Part shown: piece by piece, positions 1 to 9,555 of the stretch
Layout: each line of letters opens with the position of its first letter
Numbering within the stretch: position 1 is the stretch's first letter
Assembly: GCF_042697365.1 (NCBI RefSeq)
Contig: NZ_CP137604.1
DNA length: 64,000 nt
Strand: one strand, 5' to 3'
DNA from: Brucella pseudintermedia
GTDB lineage: Bacteria > Pseudomonadota > Alphaproteobacteria > Rhizobiales > Rhizobiaceae
Notes under the pieces: generated by a model
The model's input: the letters and a program-made list of their open reading frames with translations, nothing else
Told to the model about the DNA's origin: nothing
The model's database searches: none
Position numbers and translations under genes: made by a program

Positions 1-3000
1 CATCTCTACAACTGGTACGAGACCGACACGCTGACGCCGATGCGGCCTCTCTATGTGTCTGCCGTGGACAGCGGCAATCTCGCCGGCCATCTGGTCACGC
101 TGTCGTCGGCGCTGGAAGAATGGGCGGAAGCGCCATCCGTCTACATGCAGGGCGATCTGGACGGCATTCTCGATGTCAACGACATCCTTGAAGAATCCAT
201 CGCGAAAATCCCGGACGACCGCCGGATTCTGCGTCCGTTGCGCCGCCGTCTGGAAGAGCGGATCGCCAATTTCCGCCGTGCCGTGCTGTCCATCAAGGAC
301 GAGCCGGAAACGGCCTCCTTCCGCACCATCAACCTGTCGCTTTTCGCGACCGACATCGTTCGTCTGATGGACGAACTCGATAGCGAAATCGAAACGCCTG
401 CAAGCGCCGAAGCCGTGGAATGGGCGCGCATTTTGGTCGATACCTGCAAGGCGCATACGGACGATTCCATCGGCGAGCATGACACGGATGCGCTGCGCGA
501 GCGCCTGCGCGATCTCGCCACCCGTTCGCGCCAGCTGGCATTCGACATGCAGTTTGGCTTCCTGGAACGCAAGGAACGCCGCCTTCTCTCCATCGGTTTC
601 CGCGTGCAGGAAAACGAGCTGGACGAAAGCTGCTACGATCTCCTCGCATCGGAAGCGCGTCTGGCGAGCCTGTTTGCCATCGCCAAGGGCGACGTGCCGG
701 TCGAACATTGGTTCAAGCTTGGCCGTCTTCTGGTGCCGGTGGGCTGGAAGGGCGCTCTGCTCTCCTGGTCCGGCTCGATGTTCGAATATCTGATGCCGCC
801 GCTGGTCATGTCCGAGCCGCTCGGTTCCCTGCTCGACCAGACCAACAAGCTCGTGGTGCAGCGCCAGATCGACTATGCGACCTCGCGCGGCCTGCCATGG
901 GGTATTTCGGAAGCGGCGTTCAATGCGCGCGACGCGCATATGAACTATCAATATTCGAACTTCGGCGTGCCCAATCTCGGCCTGCAGCGCGGCCTGTCGC
1001 GCAATGCGGTCATTGCGCCTTATGCGAGCCTGCTTGCCGCGCAATACCAGCCTGCCGCAGCCGTCGCCAACCTCAAGCGCCTTGCCAAGCTCGGCGCGCT
1101 CGGGCGCTACGGCTTCCACGATTCGGTGGACTTCACTCCGTCGCGTGTTCGCGAAGGTGAAACCTGTGCGGTCGTGAAGAACTACTATGCCCACCATCAT
1201 GGCATGTCGATCATTGCGGTCAACAACGTGATCTTCGAAGGCCGGATGCGTGAGCGTTTTCATAATGATCCGGTGATCGAGGCCGCCGAGCTGCTGCTGC
1301 AGGAAAAGGCCCCGCGCGAAATCCCGATGATCTATGCCAAGACGGAAAACCCGATGCGGGTGGATTCCGGCGGTTTCGACGACGCGCCGATGCGGATCGT
1401 CGACAAGCCGTTCAAGGCACCGCGCACCACGCATATGATGTCGAACGGCCAATATGCGCTGATGGTGACGGCCAATGGCTCTGGCTACAGCCGCTGGCAC
1501 AATTGGGACATCACCCGCTTCCACGCCGATGCGTCGGAAGACCTTCAGGGCACGTTCTTGTTCCTGCGCGACATGGAAAGCGGCTACTGGTGGTCGGCGA
1601 CCGGCGAGCCGGTGCGCAATCCGGATGAGGAAACCAAGACAGTCTTCACCGAGGACAAGGCGGAGTTCTACAAGACCGCCGGTGATATCAAGACCGTCAT
1701 GGAAGTCATCGTGTCGTCGGAATCCGATGGTGAAGGCCGCAGGCTCGACATCATCAACACGTCGGCCCGCGACCGCATGATCGAGGTCACTTCCTATGCG
1801 GAACTGGTGCTGACCGACAGCGACAGCGATGCCGCCCACCCGGCCTTTGCCAAGATGTTCGTGGAAACCGAAATCTCCGATAACGGTTCGACCATCTATG
1901 CCAAACGCCGCAAGCGCGGGCCGTCCGATCCCGATATTCATGTCGCGCATTTCGTGACCGATCTTTCCGGCTCGATCCGCGAGACGGAAGTCGAAACCGA
2001 CCGCCGTGCCTTTGTCGGGCGCGGCCGCAGCCTGCGCGATGCGGCTGCCTTCGATCCGGGCGCCAAGTTCACCGGCAGTCAGGGCTGCGTGCTCGACCCG
2101 ATTGCTTCGGTGCGCACCCGCGTCCGCGTTCCGGCGCATAAAAAGGTGAGCCTCGTTTTCTGGACCTTCGCAGGCGGAAGCCGCGATGCGGTGGAACATG
2201 CCGTGGCGACCCATCGTCACCCCGAAACCTTTGCGCGCGAATATTCCCTGTCGTGGACCAGTTCGCAGGTGCAGCTCTATCATATCGGCATCAAGCCCGC
2301 GGAAGCTGCGGATTACCAGAAGGTGGCCGCCTATCTGCTTTATCCCGAGCGGACGCTGCGCCAGCCGCCGGAAACCATCGCCAGCGGCCTCGGCAAGCAG
2401 TCCGACCTCTGGCCGATGTCGATTTCGGGCGACTATCCGATCTTCGCGCTGCGCATCGACAATGAAGCCGATCTTGACGTGTTGCGTGGTGTGCTGCGCG
2501 CGCAGGAATACTGGCGCTCGAAGGGCCTCACCGTCGATGTCGTTGCGGTCAACGAGCGCGCCTTCTCCTATGCGCAGGACACGCAGCGCGCCATCGACTG
2601 GATCGTCGAAGGGTTTCGCGCCCGTGGCGGCGGCCAGCCGCACATCTTCGCGGTGCGCCGCGACCAGATGAGCGACGAAAGCTACAACACGCTGCTGGCC
2701 TCGGCCCGCATCGTCATGCACGCACAGAACGGCTCGCTGGCCGAACAGTTGCGCCGCAGCGAGGAAATCACCGTTGATTTGGCCGCGCGCGACGCCAAGA
2801 CCGCGATTGGCGGTCAGGCTTCGGCACAGATGTCCGCTCAGGGGCTGGGAGCCGCCGGGCTCGCGCCCGTCGCCATCGAACGCGGAACGGAAGAACGCCG
2901 CCCCGCCGTCAAGCCTGCGGTGAACCGTCCGGCTCCGTCCGGTGACGATCTTCGCTTCTGGAACGGCTATGGCGGCTTTGCCGAGGAAGGCTCCTATGTG

Positions 3001-5343
3001 GTGCGCATCAACAATCGCACCACCACGCCGCATCCGTGGATCAATGTGATCGCCAATCCGAATTTCGGTTTCCATGTCTCCGCGGAAGGTTCGGCCTTCA
3101 CCTGGGCAGGCAACAGCCGCGATTATCAGCTCACCCCATGGGCGAACGATCCGGTCACGAACCGTCCGGGCGAGGCGATTTATATCCTCGACCGTGAAAC
3201 GGGCCGCACTTTTGCGCCAACCGCAAGCGTGCTGCGCGACGAGGCGGTGACCTATGAAGCGCGTCATGGCCACGGCTATTCGAGCTTCGGGGCGCAGCAT
3301 GGCGAGCTGGCGCTTGACCTCACCCACATCGTGGATGCGGACAAGCCGGTGCGCCTCTCGCGCCTGACCGTCACCAACAAGGGCCGCTCCAAGCGCAAGC
3401 TGCGCGTCTACGGCTATGTCGAATGGGTGCTGGGCAATGCCCGCGCCAAGAATGTGCCGTTCATCGTGCCGTCGCAGGACGAGGAGCTGGGCGCGCTCTT
3501 TGCAGGCAATCCGTATCATCCCGACAAGTCCGGGCAGATCGCGTTCTTCGCCGCAACCGAGAAGCCGCAATCCGTCACCGCCGACCGCAGCGAGTTCATC
3601 GGCACCACCGGTTCGGTGGACAGGCCGGAGGTCGTGCTGGCTGGCAAGGCGCTTTCGGGCACGGTCGAAGCAGGCCGCGACCCGTGCGCGGCGCTTGCCC
3701 TCGATATTGAGGTCGGGCCCGGTGAAGCGCGTGAAATCGTCTTCCTGCTCGGCAATGCCGCGGACCAGAGACAGGCAAAAGCGCTGATCAACGAGACCCG
3801 CAAGGTTTCGTTCGGCGACAGGCTTGCTGCTGCAAAGCAACAGTGGGAAGGCCTGTTCGACCGCGTTCAGGTCAAGACGCCCGATCCGGCTTTCGACCTT
3901 CTGGTCAACGGCTGGCTGCCTTATCAGGCAATCGCCTGCCGTATCTGGGCGCGTGCCGCCTTCTATCAGGCAAGCGGTGCGTTCGGCTTCCGCGACCAGT
4001 TGCAGGACACGCTGTCGCTGCTGCTGATCGATCCGACGCTGGCCCGCGCGCAGATCCTCAATGCCGCATCGCGCCAGTTCCCGGAAGGCGACGTGCAGCA
4101 TTGGTGGTTGCCTGCAACGGGCGCAGGCGTCCGCACGCTGATCTCGGATGATGTCGTCTGGCTCGGCTATGGCACATCGCTTTATGTCGAGACGACGGGC
4201 GACCGTGCTATCCTCGACGAAAAGCTGCCCTTCCTCGAAGGGCGCAAGCTTGAGGAGGGTGAACACGACGCCTTCTATGAGCCCGAAATCTCAAAGGACA
4301 CGGCAAGCCTCTATGAGCATTGCGCCCTGGCGCTTGACTTGGCGGTCGCACGCACCGGCAAGCACGGCCTGCCGCTGATTCTGGGCGGCGACTGGAATGA
4401 CGGCATGAATCTCGTCGGCGTGAAGGGCGAGGGCGAGAGCGTGTGGCTCGGCTGGTTCCTCGCCTATACGCTCGGCAAGTTCATCCCGATTGCCGAAGCC
4501 CGCAAGGACAAGAAGCGCGTCGACATTTGGAAAGCCCATCTGGAAAGCCTGACGGCGGCGCTCGACCGCGACGGCTGGGACGGTGAATGGTATCGCCGCG
4601 GCTTTTACGACAATGGCGCGCCGCTTGGCTCGAAGGACAGCGACGAGTGTCAGATCGATGCTATCGCCCAGTCGTGGAGCGTGCTGTCGGGCGTTGCCGA
4701 TCCGAAGCGCGCCGAACAGGCCATGGCCTCGCTCGAAAAACGGCTGCTCGATGAGGAGGGCGAACTGCTCCGCCTCTTCACGCCGCCTTTCGACAGAACC
4801 GTGCAGGAGCCGGGTTACATCAAGGGCTATCCGCCCGGCGTTCGCGAGAATGGCGGTCAGTACACCCATGGTGCGACATGGGCCATTCTGGCGCTCGCCC
4901 GCATGGGCAAGACTGCGGAAGCGTGGAAACTGTTCTCGCTCATTAGCCCTGTCAGCCATGGCCGCAACCCGGATATCTACCGCGTCGAGCCCTATGTGAT
5001 CGCAGCCGACATCTATTCGGTCGAGCCGCGTCGCGGGCAGGGCGGCTGGACCTGGTATACCGGCTCCGCTGGCTGGTTCTATCGCGTTGCGACGGAGGGT
5101 ATCCTCGGCGTCACCAAGCGCGGCGACCGCCTGCATCTTGATCCGGCCCTGCCGCCGGAATGGGACGGCTATGAAGCGGAACTCCGGTTCGGCGAAGCGC
5201 TCTACCACGTCAAGGTCGTGGCTGGCGGCAAGGATAAGGCAGTGAGGCTCAATGGCCGCAAGATTGGCAAGCCGGAAGAGGGTGTGCCGATCAAGCCGGA
5301 CGGCGAACATGAAATCGTCGTGGAGCTTCCCAAACAGAAGTGA
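1..5343 (+). CDS. cgs: Cyclic beta-1,2-glucan synthase, C-terminal part (5' end outside window)
   Basis: The reading frame is open from the first base, so this is the last 1780 residues of a very large protein; the Brucella enzyme is about 2870 aa. Cgs is an inner-membrane enzyme that initiates, elongates and cyclises periplasmic beta-1,2-glucan from UDP-glucose. The visible part has a glycoamylase-like region at about residues 280-430 (WGISEAAFN, then YYAHHHGMSI), followed by glycosyltransferase-36/GH94-type phosphorylase modules. The GDWNDGMN motif at nt 4387-4410 matches the GH94 catalytic Asp region. In Brucella this C-terminal half controls ring size. The GT84 synthase domain and most membrane segments lie upstream of the window. 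A strong terminator follows at once. Identification is secure; the start cannot be seen. Confidence 0.96.
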   Translation, partial: HLYNWYETDTLTPMRPLYVSAVDSGNLAGHLVTLSSALEEWAEAPSVYMQGDLDGILDVNDILEESIAKIPDDRRILRPLRRRLEERIANFRRAVLSIKDEPETASFRTINLSLFATDIVRLMDELDSEIETPASAEAVEWARILVDTCKAHTDDSIGEHDTDALRERLRDLATRSRQLAFDMQFGFLERKERRLLSIGFRVQENELDESCYDLLASEARLASLFAIAKGDVPVEHWFKLGRLLVPVGWKGALLSWSGSMFEYLMPPLVMSEPLGSLLDQTNKLVVQRQIDYATSRGLPWGISEAAFNARDAHMNYQYSNFGVPNLGLQRGLSRNAVIAPYASLLAAQYQPAAAVANLKRLAKLGALGRYGFHDSVDFTPSRVREGETCAVVKNYYAHHHGMSIIAVNNVIFEGRMRERFHNDPVIEAAELLLQEKAPREIPMIYAKTENPMRVDSGGFDDAPMRIVDKPFKAPRTTHMMSNGQYALMVTANGSGYSRWHNWDITRFHADASEDLQGTFLFLRDMESGYWWSATGEPVRNPDEETKTVFTEDKAEFYKTAGDIKTVMEVIVSSESDGEGRRLDIINTSARDRMIEVTSYAELVLTDSDSDAAHPAFAKMFVETEISDNGSTIYAKRRKRGPSDPDIHVAHFVTDLSGSIRETEVETDRRAFVGRGRSLRDAAAFDPGAKFTGSQGCVLDPIASVRTRVRVPAHKKVSLVFWTFAGGSRDAVEHAVATHRHPETFAREYSLSWTSSQVQLYHIGIKPAEAADYQKVAAYLLYPERTLRQPPETIASGLGKQSDLWPMSISGDYPIFALRIDNEADLDVLRGVLRAQEYWRSKGLTVDVVAVNERAFSYAQDTQRAIDWIVEGFRARGGGQPHIFAVRRDQMSDESYNTLLASARIVMHAQNGSLAEQLRRSEEITVDLAARDAKTAIGGQASAQMSAQGLGAAGLAPVAIERGTEERRPAVKPAVNRPAPSGDDLRFWNGYGGFAEEGSYVVRINNRTTTPHPWINVIANPNFGFHVSAEGSAFTWAGNSRDYQLTPWANDPVTNRPGEAIYILDRETGRTFAPTASVLRDEAVTYEARHGHGYSSFGAQHGELALDLTHIVDADKPVRLSRLTVTNKGRSKRKLRVYGYVEWVLGNARAKNVPFIVPSQDEELGALFAGNPYHPDKSGQIAFFAATEKPQSVTADRSEFIGTTGSVDRPEVVLAGKALSGTVEAGRDPCAALALDIEVGPGEAREIVFLLGNAADQRQAKALINETRKVSFGDRLAAAKQQWEGLFDRVQVKTPDPAFDLLVNGWLPYQAIACRIWARAAFYQASGAFGFRDQLQDTLSLLLIDPTLARAQILNAASRQFPEGDVQHWWLPATGAGVRTLISDDVVWLGYGTSLYVETTGDRAILDEKLPFLEGRKLEEGEHDAFYEPEISKDTASLYEHCALALDLAVARTGKHGLPLILGGDWNDGMNLVGVKGEGESVWLGWFLAYTLGKFIPIAEARKDKKRVDIWKAHLESLTAALDRDGWDGEWYRRGFYDNGAPLGSKDSDECQIDAIAQSWSVLSGVADPKRAEQAMASLEKRLLDEEGELLRLFTPPFDRTVQEPGYIKGYPPGVRENGGQYTHGATWAILALARMGKTAEAWKLFSLISPVSHGRNPDIYRVEPYVIAADIYSVEPRRGQGGWTWYTGSAGWFYRVATEGILGVTKRGDRLHLDPALPPEWDGYEAELRFGEALYHVKVVAGGKDKAVRLNGRKIGKPEEGVPIKPDGEHEIVVELPKQK

Positions 5344-5350
5344 AACGACT

Positions 5351-5382
5351 AAAAAGGCGGGTGAAAAACCCGCCTTTCTTTT
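5351..5382 (+). terminator. Rho-independent terminator after cgs
   Basis: A 7-bp perfect stem (GGCGGGT / ACCCGCC, 5356-5362 and 5368-5374) with a GAAAA loop is followed by a T-rich run TTTCTTTT. It starts eight bases after the cgs stop codon. Confidence 0.85.
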
Positions 5383-5434
5383 GCTGCAATTCGTCCGGGG
5401 CGGTTGCAGTACTGTTCATGCAATGGAGGCCGTC

Positions 5435-6739
5435 ATGGCCAAGACTGATATTGCGCGCCGTGTCTACAATCACGCATGGAAGCTCGATCCCATCGTCCGC
5501 AGCCTTCTGGATACGGACTTCTACAAGCTTTTGATGCTGCAGATGATCTGGGGTCTTTATCCGAAAGTGGACGCAACCTTTTCGCTCATCAACCGCACCA
5601 CCTCCGTGCGCCTTGCCGATGAGATCGATGAGGGCGAATTGCGGGCGCAGCTCGACCATGCCCGCACGCTGCGCTTCTCCAAGAAGGAAATGATCTGGCT
5701 GGCGGGTAACAGTTTTTATGGCCGCAAGCAGATTTTCCAGCCCGAATTCCTGAACTGGCTGCATGATTTCCAGCTGCCGGAATATGAGTTGCGCCGCAAG
5801 GACGGCCAGTACGAGCTGCATTTCCATGGCGCCTGGTCGCACACGACCATGTGGGAAATTCCAGCCCTTGCCATCATCAACGAGCTGCGCTCGCGCGCGG
5901 CAATGAAAAACCTCGGGCCGTTCTCCCTCGACGTGCTCTATGCGCGCGCCAAGGCGAAGATGTGGAGCAAGGTCGAACGCCTACGCCGCCTTCCGGACCT
6001 CAAGATTTCCGATTTTGGCACCCGCCGCCGCCATTCCTTCCTCTGGCAGCGCTGGTGCGTCGAGGCACTGAAGGAAGGCATCGGCGATGCCTTCACCGGC
6101 ACCAGCAATGTGCTGCTCGCCATGGATACAGATCTCGAAGCACTCGGCACCAACGCGCATGAATTGCCGATGGTGCTGGCGGCGCTCGCCAAAAATGACG
6201 ATGAACTGCGCTCGGCCCCCTATCGGGTGTTGCAGGACTGGAACCGTTATTATGGCGGCAATCTCCTGATCGTGCTGCCCGATGCCTTCGGCACGGCTGC
6301 CTTCCTGCGCAATGCGCCGGACTGGGTTGCCGACTGGACCGGCTTCCGCCCGGACAGCGCCCCGCCCATCGAGGGCGGCGAGCGCATCATCGAATGGTGG
6401 AAGTCGCGCGGCAAGGACCCGCGCGAAAAGCTGCTGATCTTTTCCGACGCGCTCGACGTGGATACGATCGAGGAGACCTATCGTCACTTCGAGGGGCGGG
6501 TGCGCATGAGCTTTGGTTGGGGCACCAATCTCACCAATGATTTCGCAGGTTGCGCCCCGAAGGAAATCGAGGGGCTGAATGCCATCTCGCTGGTCTGCAA
6601 GGTGACGGATGCCAATGGCCGCCCGGCAGTCAAGCTTTCCGACAATCCGCAAAAGGCGACCGGCGATCCCAAGGAAGTGGCGCGCTATCTGAAATTCTTC
6701 GGAAATGAGGAACGGGTGGAGCAGCTCGTCCGCGTGTGA
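5435..6739 (+). CDS. pncB: Nicotinate phosphoribosyltransferase
   Basis: This 434-aa enzyme converts nicotinate and PRPP to nicotinate mononucleotide in the NAD salvage (Preiss-Handler) pathway. The open frame extends upstream, but the ATG at 5435 is preceded by GGAGG at 5425-5429 and gives MAKTDIARRV, the usual family start and length. The expected autophosphorylated histidine is His242 in GTNAHELPM, and FGTRRRHSF lies at residues 194-202. It is a single gene between the cgs terminator and a palindromic repeat. Identification is secure. Confidence 0.96.
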   Translation: MAKTDIARRVYNHAWKLDPIVRSLLDTDFYKLLMLQMIWGLYPKVDATFSLINRTTSVRLADEIDEGELRAQLDHARTLRFSKKEMIWLAGNSFYGRKQIFQPEFLNWLHDFQLPEYELRRKDGQYELHFHGAWSHTTMWEIPALAIINELRSRAAMKNLGPFSLDVLYARAKAKMWSKVERLRRLPDLKISDFGTRRRHSFLWQRWCVEALKEGIGDAFTGTSNVLLAMDTDLEALGTNAHELPMVLAALAKNDDELRSAPYRVLQDWNRYYGGNLLIVLPDAFGTAAFLRNAPDWVADWTGFRPDSAPPIEGGERIIEWWKSRGKDPREKLLIFSDALDVDTIEETYRHFEGRVRMSFGWGTNLTNDFAGCAPKEIEGLNAISLVCKVTDANGRPAVKLSDNPQKATGDPKEVARYLKFFGNEERVEQLVRV

Positions 6740-6766
6740 CGAGCTACGGCGGATCTATTTGTGATT

Positions 6767-6817
6767 ACGCATGTCTTTATCCCGAAACCGGTTCCCACTT
6801 TCGGGAGACGTGCTCTA
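6767..6817. repeat. Half-length palindromic repeat element (Bru-RS/RIME-like), copy A
   Basis: The CCCGAAACCGGTTCCCACTTT core matches the left half of the full elements at 13476-13581, 57103-57203 and 62658-62761. Its right end, read on the minus strand as TAGAGC, contains the TAG stop codon of the PhzF-like gene. Family membership was judged by eye. Confidence 0.6.
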
Positions 6818-7645
6818 TTCCATCAGCCGTGCGGTGCCGGAAACGCGAATGGAACCGCCGCGTTCATTGCCGATCTGCGCGCGCAGATGCGACGGGCTGC
6901 CCATATCCTCGCCCTGAAAGACCTCGATCTCACCGCCATGCGGCCAGCCGCTGTCGCGCAAATATGCGGCAAAGGCAGCGGTCGCGGCACCTGTGGCCGG
7001 GTCTTCGTAAACGCCGCCCGAGGCAAACGGGTTGCGGCTATGGAAGCGTCTCGGCGTCTCGGAATAGATGAGCAGGATCGTCGTCCAGCCCTGACGGTTC
7101 ATCAGCGTGCGCCCACGCGCCATGTCGTAATGCATTGAAGCGAGCTTCTCGCGTGAGCGAAGCGGAAGCACGATATGGTCCGCCCCGGCGTGGATCAGCG
7201 CGGGCGCAAGACCGGGCGCCAGATCGTCCTTTTCGAAACTGAACAGTGCCAAAGCCTGCTCCACTTCCGCGTCGTTGGCCGCACGCTGGCGGGTTGGCGG
7301 CGATTGCAGGCTCGCCGCGAACAGCTCGCCTTCCTTGCGGCCATCGACGCTGATATCGCCATTGTTCAGCCTGAGTGCGAAACGGCCGTCGCCTTCACGC
7401 ATGGCCAATGCAGCGCCAAGAGCAATGGTGGCATGGCCGCAGAACGGGACTTCCATTTCCGGGGCGAAATAACGAACGCGCCAGCTATCGCCTTCCGGCG
7501 CGGCAAAGGCGGTTTCGGAAAAACCGACATCCTTGGCGATTTTCTGCATGTCGTGCGGGGAGGGCAGGTGATCGGCAATCAGCACTCCGGCGGGATTGCC
7601 GCCCTGATTGCCTTGCGAAAAGGCAGCAATGCGCAACACGTCCAT
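6815..7645 (-). CDS. PhzF family isomerase/epimerase-like protein
   Basis: This 276-aa protein has the diaminopimelate-epimerase-like fold of the PhzF family. The family includes the phenazine enzyme PhzF and many proteins of unknown substrate. Visible hallmarks are QGNQGGNPAGV near the N-terminus, the catalytic-type Glu44 in GFSETAF, FCGHAT at 69-74 and DPATGAAT in the C-terminal half. The start at 7645 has GAGGAGAAACC directly upstream. No phenazine genes lie nearby, so no phenazine role is claimed. The stop codon TAG lies inside a palindromic repeat, so the last residues may have changed by insertion. Confidence 0.85.
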   Translation of the reverse strand: MDVLRIAAFSQGNQGGNPAGVLIADHLPSPHDMQKIAKDVGFSETAFAAPEGDSWRVRYFAPEMEVPFCGHATIALGAALAMREGDGRFALRLNNGDISVDGRKEGELFAASLQSPPTRQRAANDAEVEQALALFSFEKDDLAPGLAPALIHAGADHIVLPLRSREKLASMHYDMARGRTLMNRQGWTTILLIYSETPRRFHSRNPFASGGVYEDPATGAATAAFAAYLRDSGWPHGGEIEVFQGEDMGSPSHLRAQIGNERGGSIRVSGTARLME

Positions 7646-7752
7646 GGTTTCTCCTCGCCAGTCTGATTCGTGTCCCGCCCCTCCCTATAAAGAGCGTGAA
7701 ATGTGGCGGGTCAAGCTGTCTGTCGGCTAGTGTGGCGAATTCGAAATTCGCA

Positions 7753-8520
7753 TCACTTGGGAGCAGCGCCGTGAACGAATTTGGGATTCAAAGCCACGCT
7801 AGCGGAGATGATCAACAACATAGGCCGCTCCATTTCCTCCGACAGGGCCGGCCATGCTTCGATCTGCTCTGGCGACGGACGCCATTCCTCCAGTTGGTGA
7901 ATGGAAAACCCGGCTTCGATCAGCGCGTTGACCGTGGTGCTGAGACGGCGGTGATACTTGATGACGCCCTCGGCCAGCCAGTCGGTTCGCCGCTCGCCCT
8001 CCACGGCATAATGATCGACAGGCCAGCATTTCTGGCCCTGCTGATCCTCAATCCAGCCCGGCGTCAGTGGCGCCATGAAGATTGGATGCTCAATCGTGAA
8101 TACGAAACGGCCTTCCGGCCGCAAGGCCGCATGGATCGTTTTCAAAAGACGCGGGAAATCGCGAATATAGTGAAAGGCGAGCGAGCTATAGACGAGATCG
8201 AAGCCCGCTTCTGGAAGCGTCAGCTCGTCCATATCCGCCTGCACGTAGCGAACAGCGTCATCCTGCGTGTCGCGGCGCGCGCGTTCGAGCATATTTTCCG
8301 AAAGATCGTAGCCGATGATGGAGGCGGCGCCCTGTTCGCGGGCAAAGCGGCAAAACCAGCCGAAGCCGCAGCCGAGATCGGCAACATCAAGCCCTGTCAG
8401 GTCGGGCAGAAGTGAGCGGACAAAAGGCCATTCCGGTGCGCCTTCCAATCCATGGACCGAGCGTGGCAGCTGGCTGTAAGCGGTGAAGAAATCGTCGCGG
8501 TCATAAATATTCTGGGCCAT
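7753..8520 (-). CDS. Class I SAM-dependent methyltransferase
   Basis: The 255-aa protein carries the SAM-binding motif I DLGCGFGWF at residues 48-56, an acidic motif II around YDLSENML and the downstream FDLVYSSLAFHYI region. It resembles small-molecule methyltransferases of the UbiE/trans-aconitate type. The substrate cannot be read from the sequence. It lies 22 nt downstream of the sugar kinase on the same strand and may be cotranscribed with it. No good Shine-Dalgarno precedes the ATG at 8520, which would fit translation from a shared mRNA. Confidence 0.85.
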   Translation of the reverse strand: MAQNIYDRDDFFTAYSQLPRSVHGLEGAPEWPFVRSLLPDLTGLDVADLGCGFGWFCRFAREQGAASIIGYDLSENMLERARRDTQDDAVRYVQADMDELTLPEAGFDLVYSSLAFHYIRDFPRLLKTIHAALRPEGRFVFTIEHPIFMAPLTPGWIEDQQGQKCWPVDHYAVEGERRTDWLAEGVIKYHRRLSTTVNALIEAGFSIHQLEEWRPSPEQIEAWPALSEEMERPMLLIISASVALNPKFVHGAAPK

Positions 8521-8542
8521 GGTCTATCGCTCGTTCCGTGCG

Positions 8543-9469
8543 TCAATCCTTCATCTCATGCGCCCATGGCGGGTTCGCTCCCGCACGCGAAACGGTTACG
8601 GCAGCAGCCCGGACCCCGAGGGCGACGGCAGAATGAATCTGGTCTTCGGTGAGGTCTGCAAGTGCGTACTTGTCGAGAAGGCCTTGATTGTGGAGGCTGG
8701 CAAGGATGCCCGCATTGACCGTGTCGCCCGCGCCAACCGTGTCGATCACATCCACTTTCACGCCGGGCACGTGCACGGTCGCCCGCGCCGTATAGGCATC
8801 GGCCCCATGCGCGCCCTTGGTGATGACCACCAGTTTAGGCCCAAGCTTCAGCCATTCGGCGGCGATCTCGTCGTGATTGCCCTTTTCGCCGAACCAGGCA
8901 AGGTCTTCGTCGGAAAGCTTCACAATATCGGCAAGCGCGATCATGCGCTTCATGCGCTTGAGATGCTTTTCGCGGTCGATGATGAAGCTGGCGCGGATAT
9001 TCGGGTCGAGGAACATGACGCGCCTTGGCGCTTCACGCATCATCAGCGCTTCATAGACACTGCCGCACGGTTCGGAAATCAGGCTGATGCAGCCGAAAAG
9101 CATGGCGTCGACGGCATCGTCGACATAGGGCATGTCGCTTTCCGTCAACATGCGGCCTGCGGTATTCTCGTCGTAGAAAGCATAACGTGCCTGTCCGTCA
9201 ACCAAACGCACGAAGGCCAGCGTCGTCGGGCGATCCGATATGGCGGCAAAGGAATAATCGACATTGGATCGCGCCAGATTATCCCGCAGCACTTCACCGA
9301 AGAAATCCGACGAAATGCCGGAAAAGAAACCGGTAGGCACGTCGAGACGCCCAAGCGCAATGGCCGTATTGAAAACCGAGCCGCCTGCGAAAGGCTGGAA
9401 GGCGGTTTCGCCCGCTGCGGTTTCGCGTGGCAGCATGTCGATCAGGGATTCGCCGCAGCACAGGATCAT
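8543..9469 (-). CDS. PfkB family carbohydrate kinase (fructokinase-like)
   Basis: This 308-aa ribokinase/PfkB-family kinase phosphorylates a sugar, probably fructose, from ATP. The N-terminal glycine signature is FAGGSVFNTAIALG (27-40). The C-terminal signature DTVGAGDTVNAG has catalytic-base Asp249. Family length is normal. The downstream methyltransferase is 22 nt away. Fructose is an inference from overall resemblance to bacterial fructokinases. Ribose or another sugar remains possible. Confidence 0.85.
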   Translation of the reverse strand: MILCCGESLIDMLPRETAAGETAFQPFAGGSVFNTAIALGRLDVPTGFFSGISSDFFGEVLRDNLARSNVDYSFAAISDRPTTLAFVRLVDGQARYAFYDENTAGRMLTESDMPYVDDAVDAMLFGCISLISEPCGSVYEALMMREAPRRVMFLDPNIRASFIIDREKHLKRMKRMIALADIVKLSDEDLAWFGEKGNHDEIAAEWLKLGPKLVVITKGAHGADAYTARATVHVPGVKVDVIDTVGAGDTVNAGILASLHNQGLLDKYALADLTEDQIHSAVALGVRAAAVTVSRAGANPPWAHEMKD

Positions 9470-9510
9470 GAAGACAAAACTCAGTTGTTAAATCGATTGA
9501 AACAAACATA

Positions 9511-9545
9511 AGCACAAAAGCGCGGAGAATTTCAATCTCCGCGCT
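9511..9545 (-). terminator. Terminator after the SDR gene
   Basis: A 10-bp perfect stem (9519-9528 with 9536-9545) and a 7-nt loop are followed on the minus strand by TTTTGTGCTT. The stem starts 10 nt past the end of the SDR gene and would separate it from the sugar kinase. Confidence 0.75.
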
Positions 9546-9555
9546 CAGCACGGCG

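Noticed and set aside
4291..5310. Open frame of about 339 codons opposite the end of cgs
   Set aside because: Antisense shadow of the GH94-like region, without support of its own.
6815..7645. Phenazine biosynthesis function for the PhzF-like gene
   Set aside because: No other phz genes are nearby, and most PhzF-family proteins have unrelated or unknown roles.
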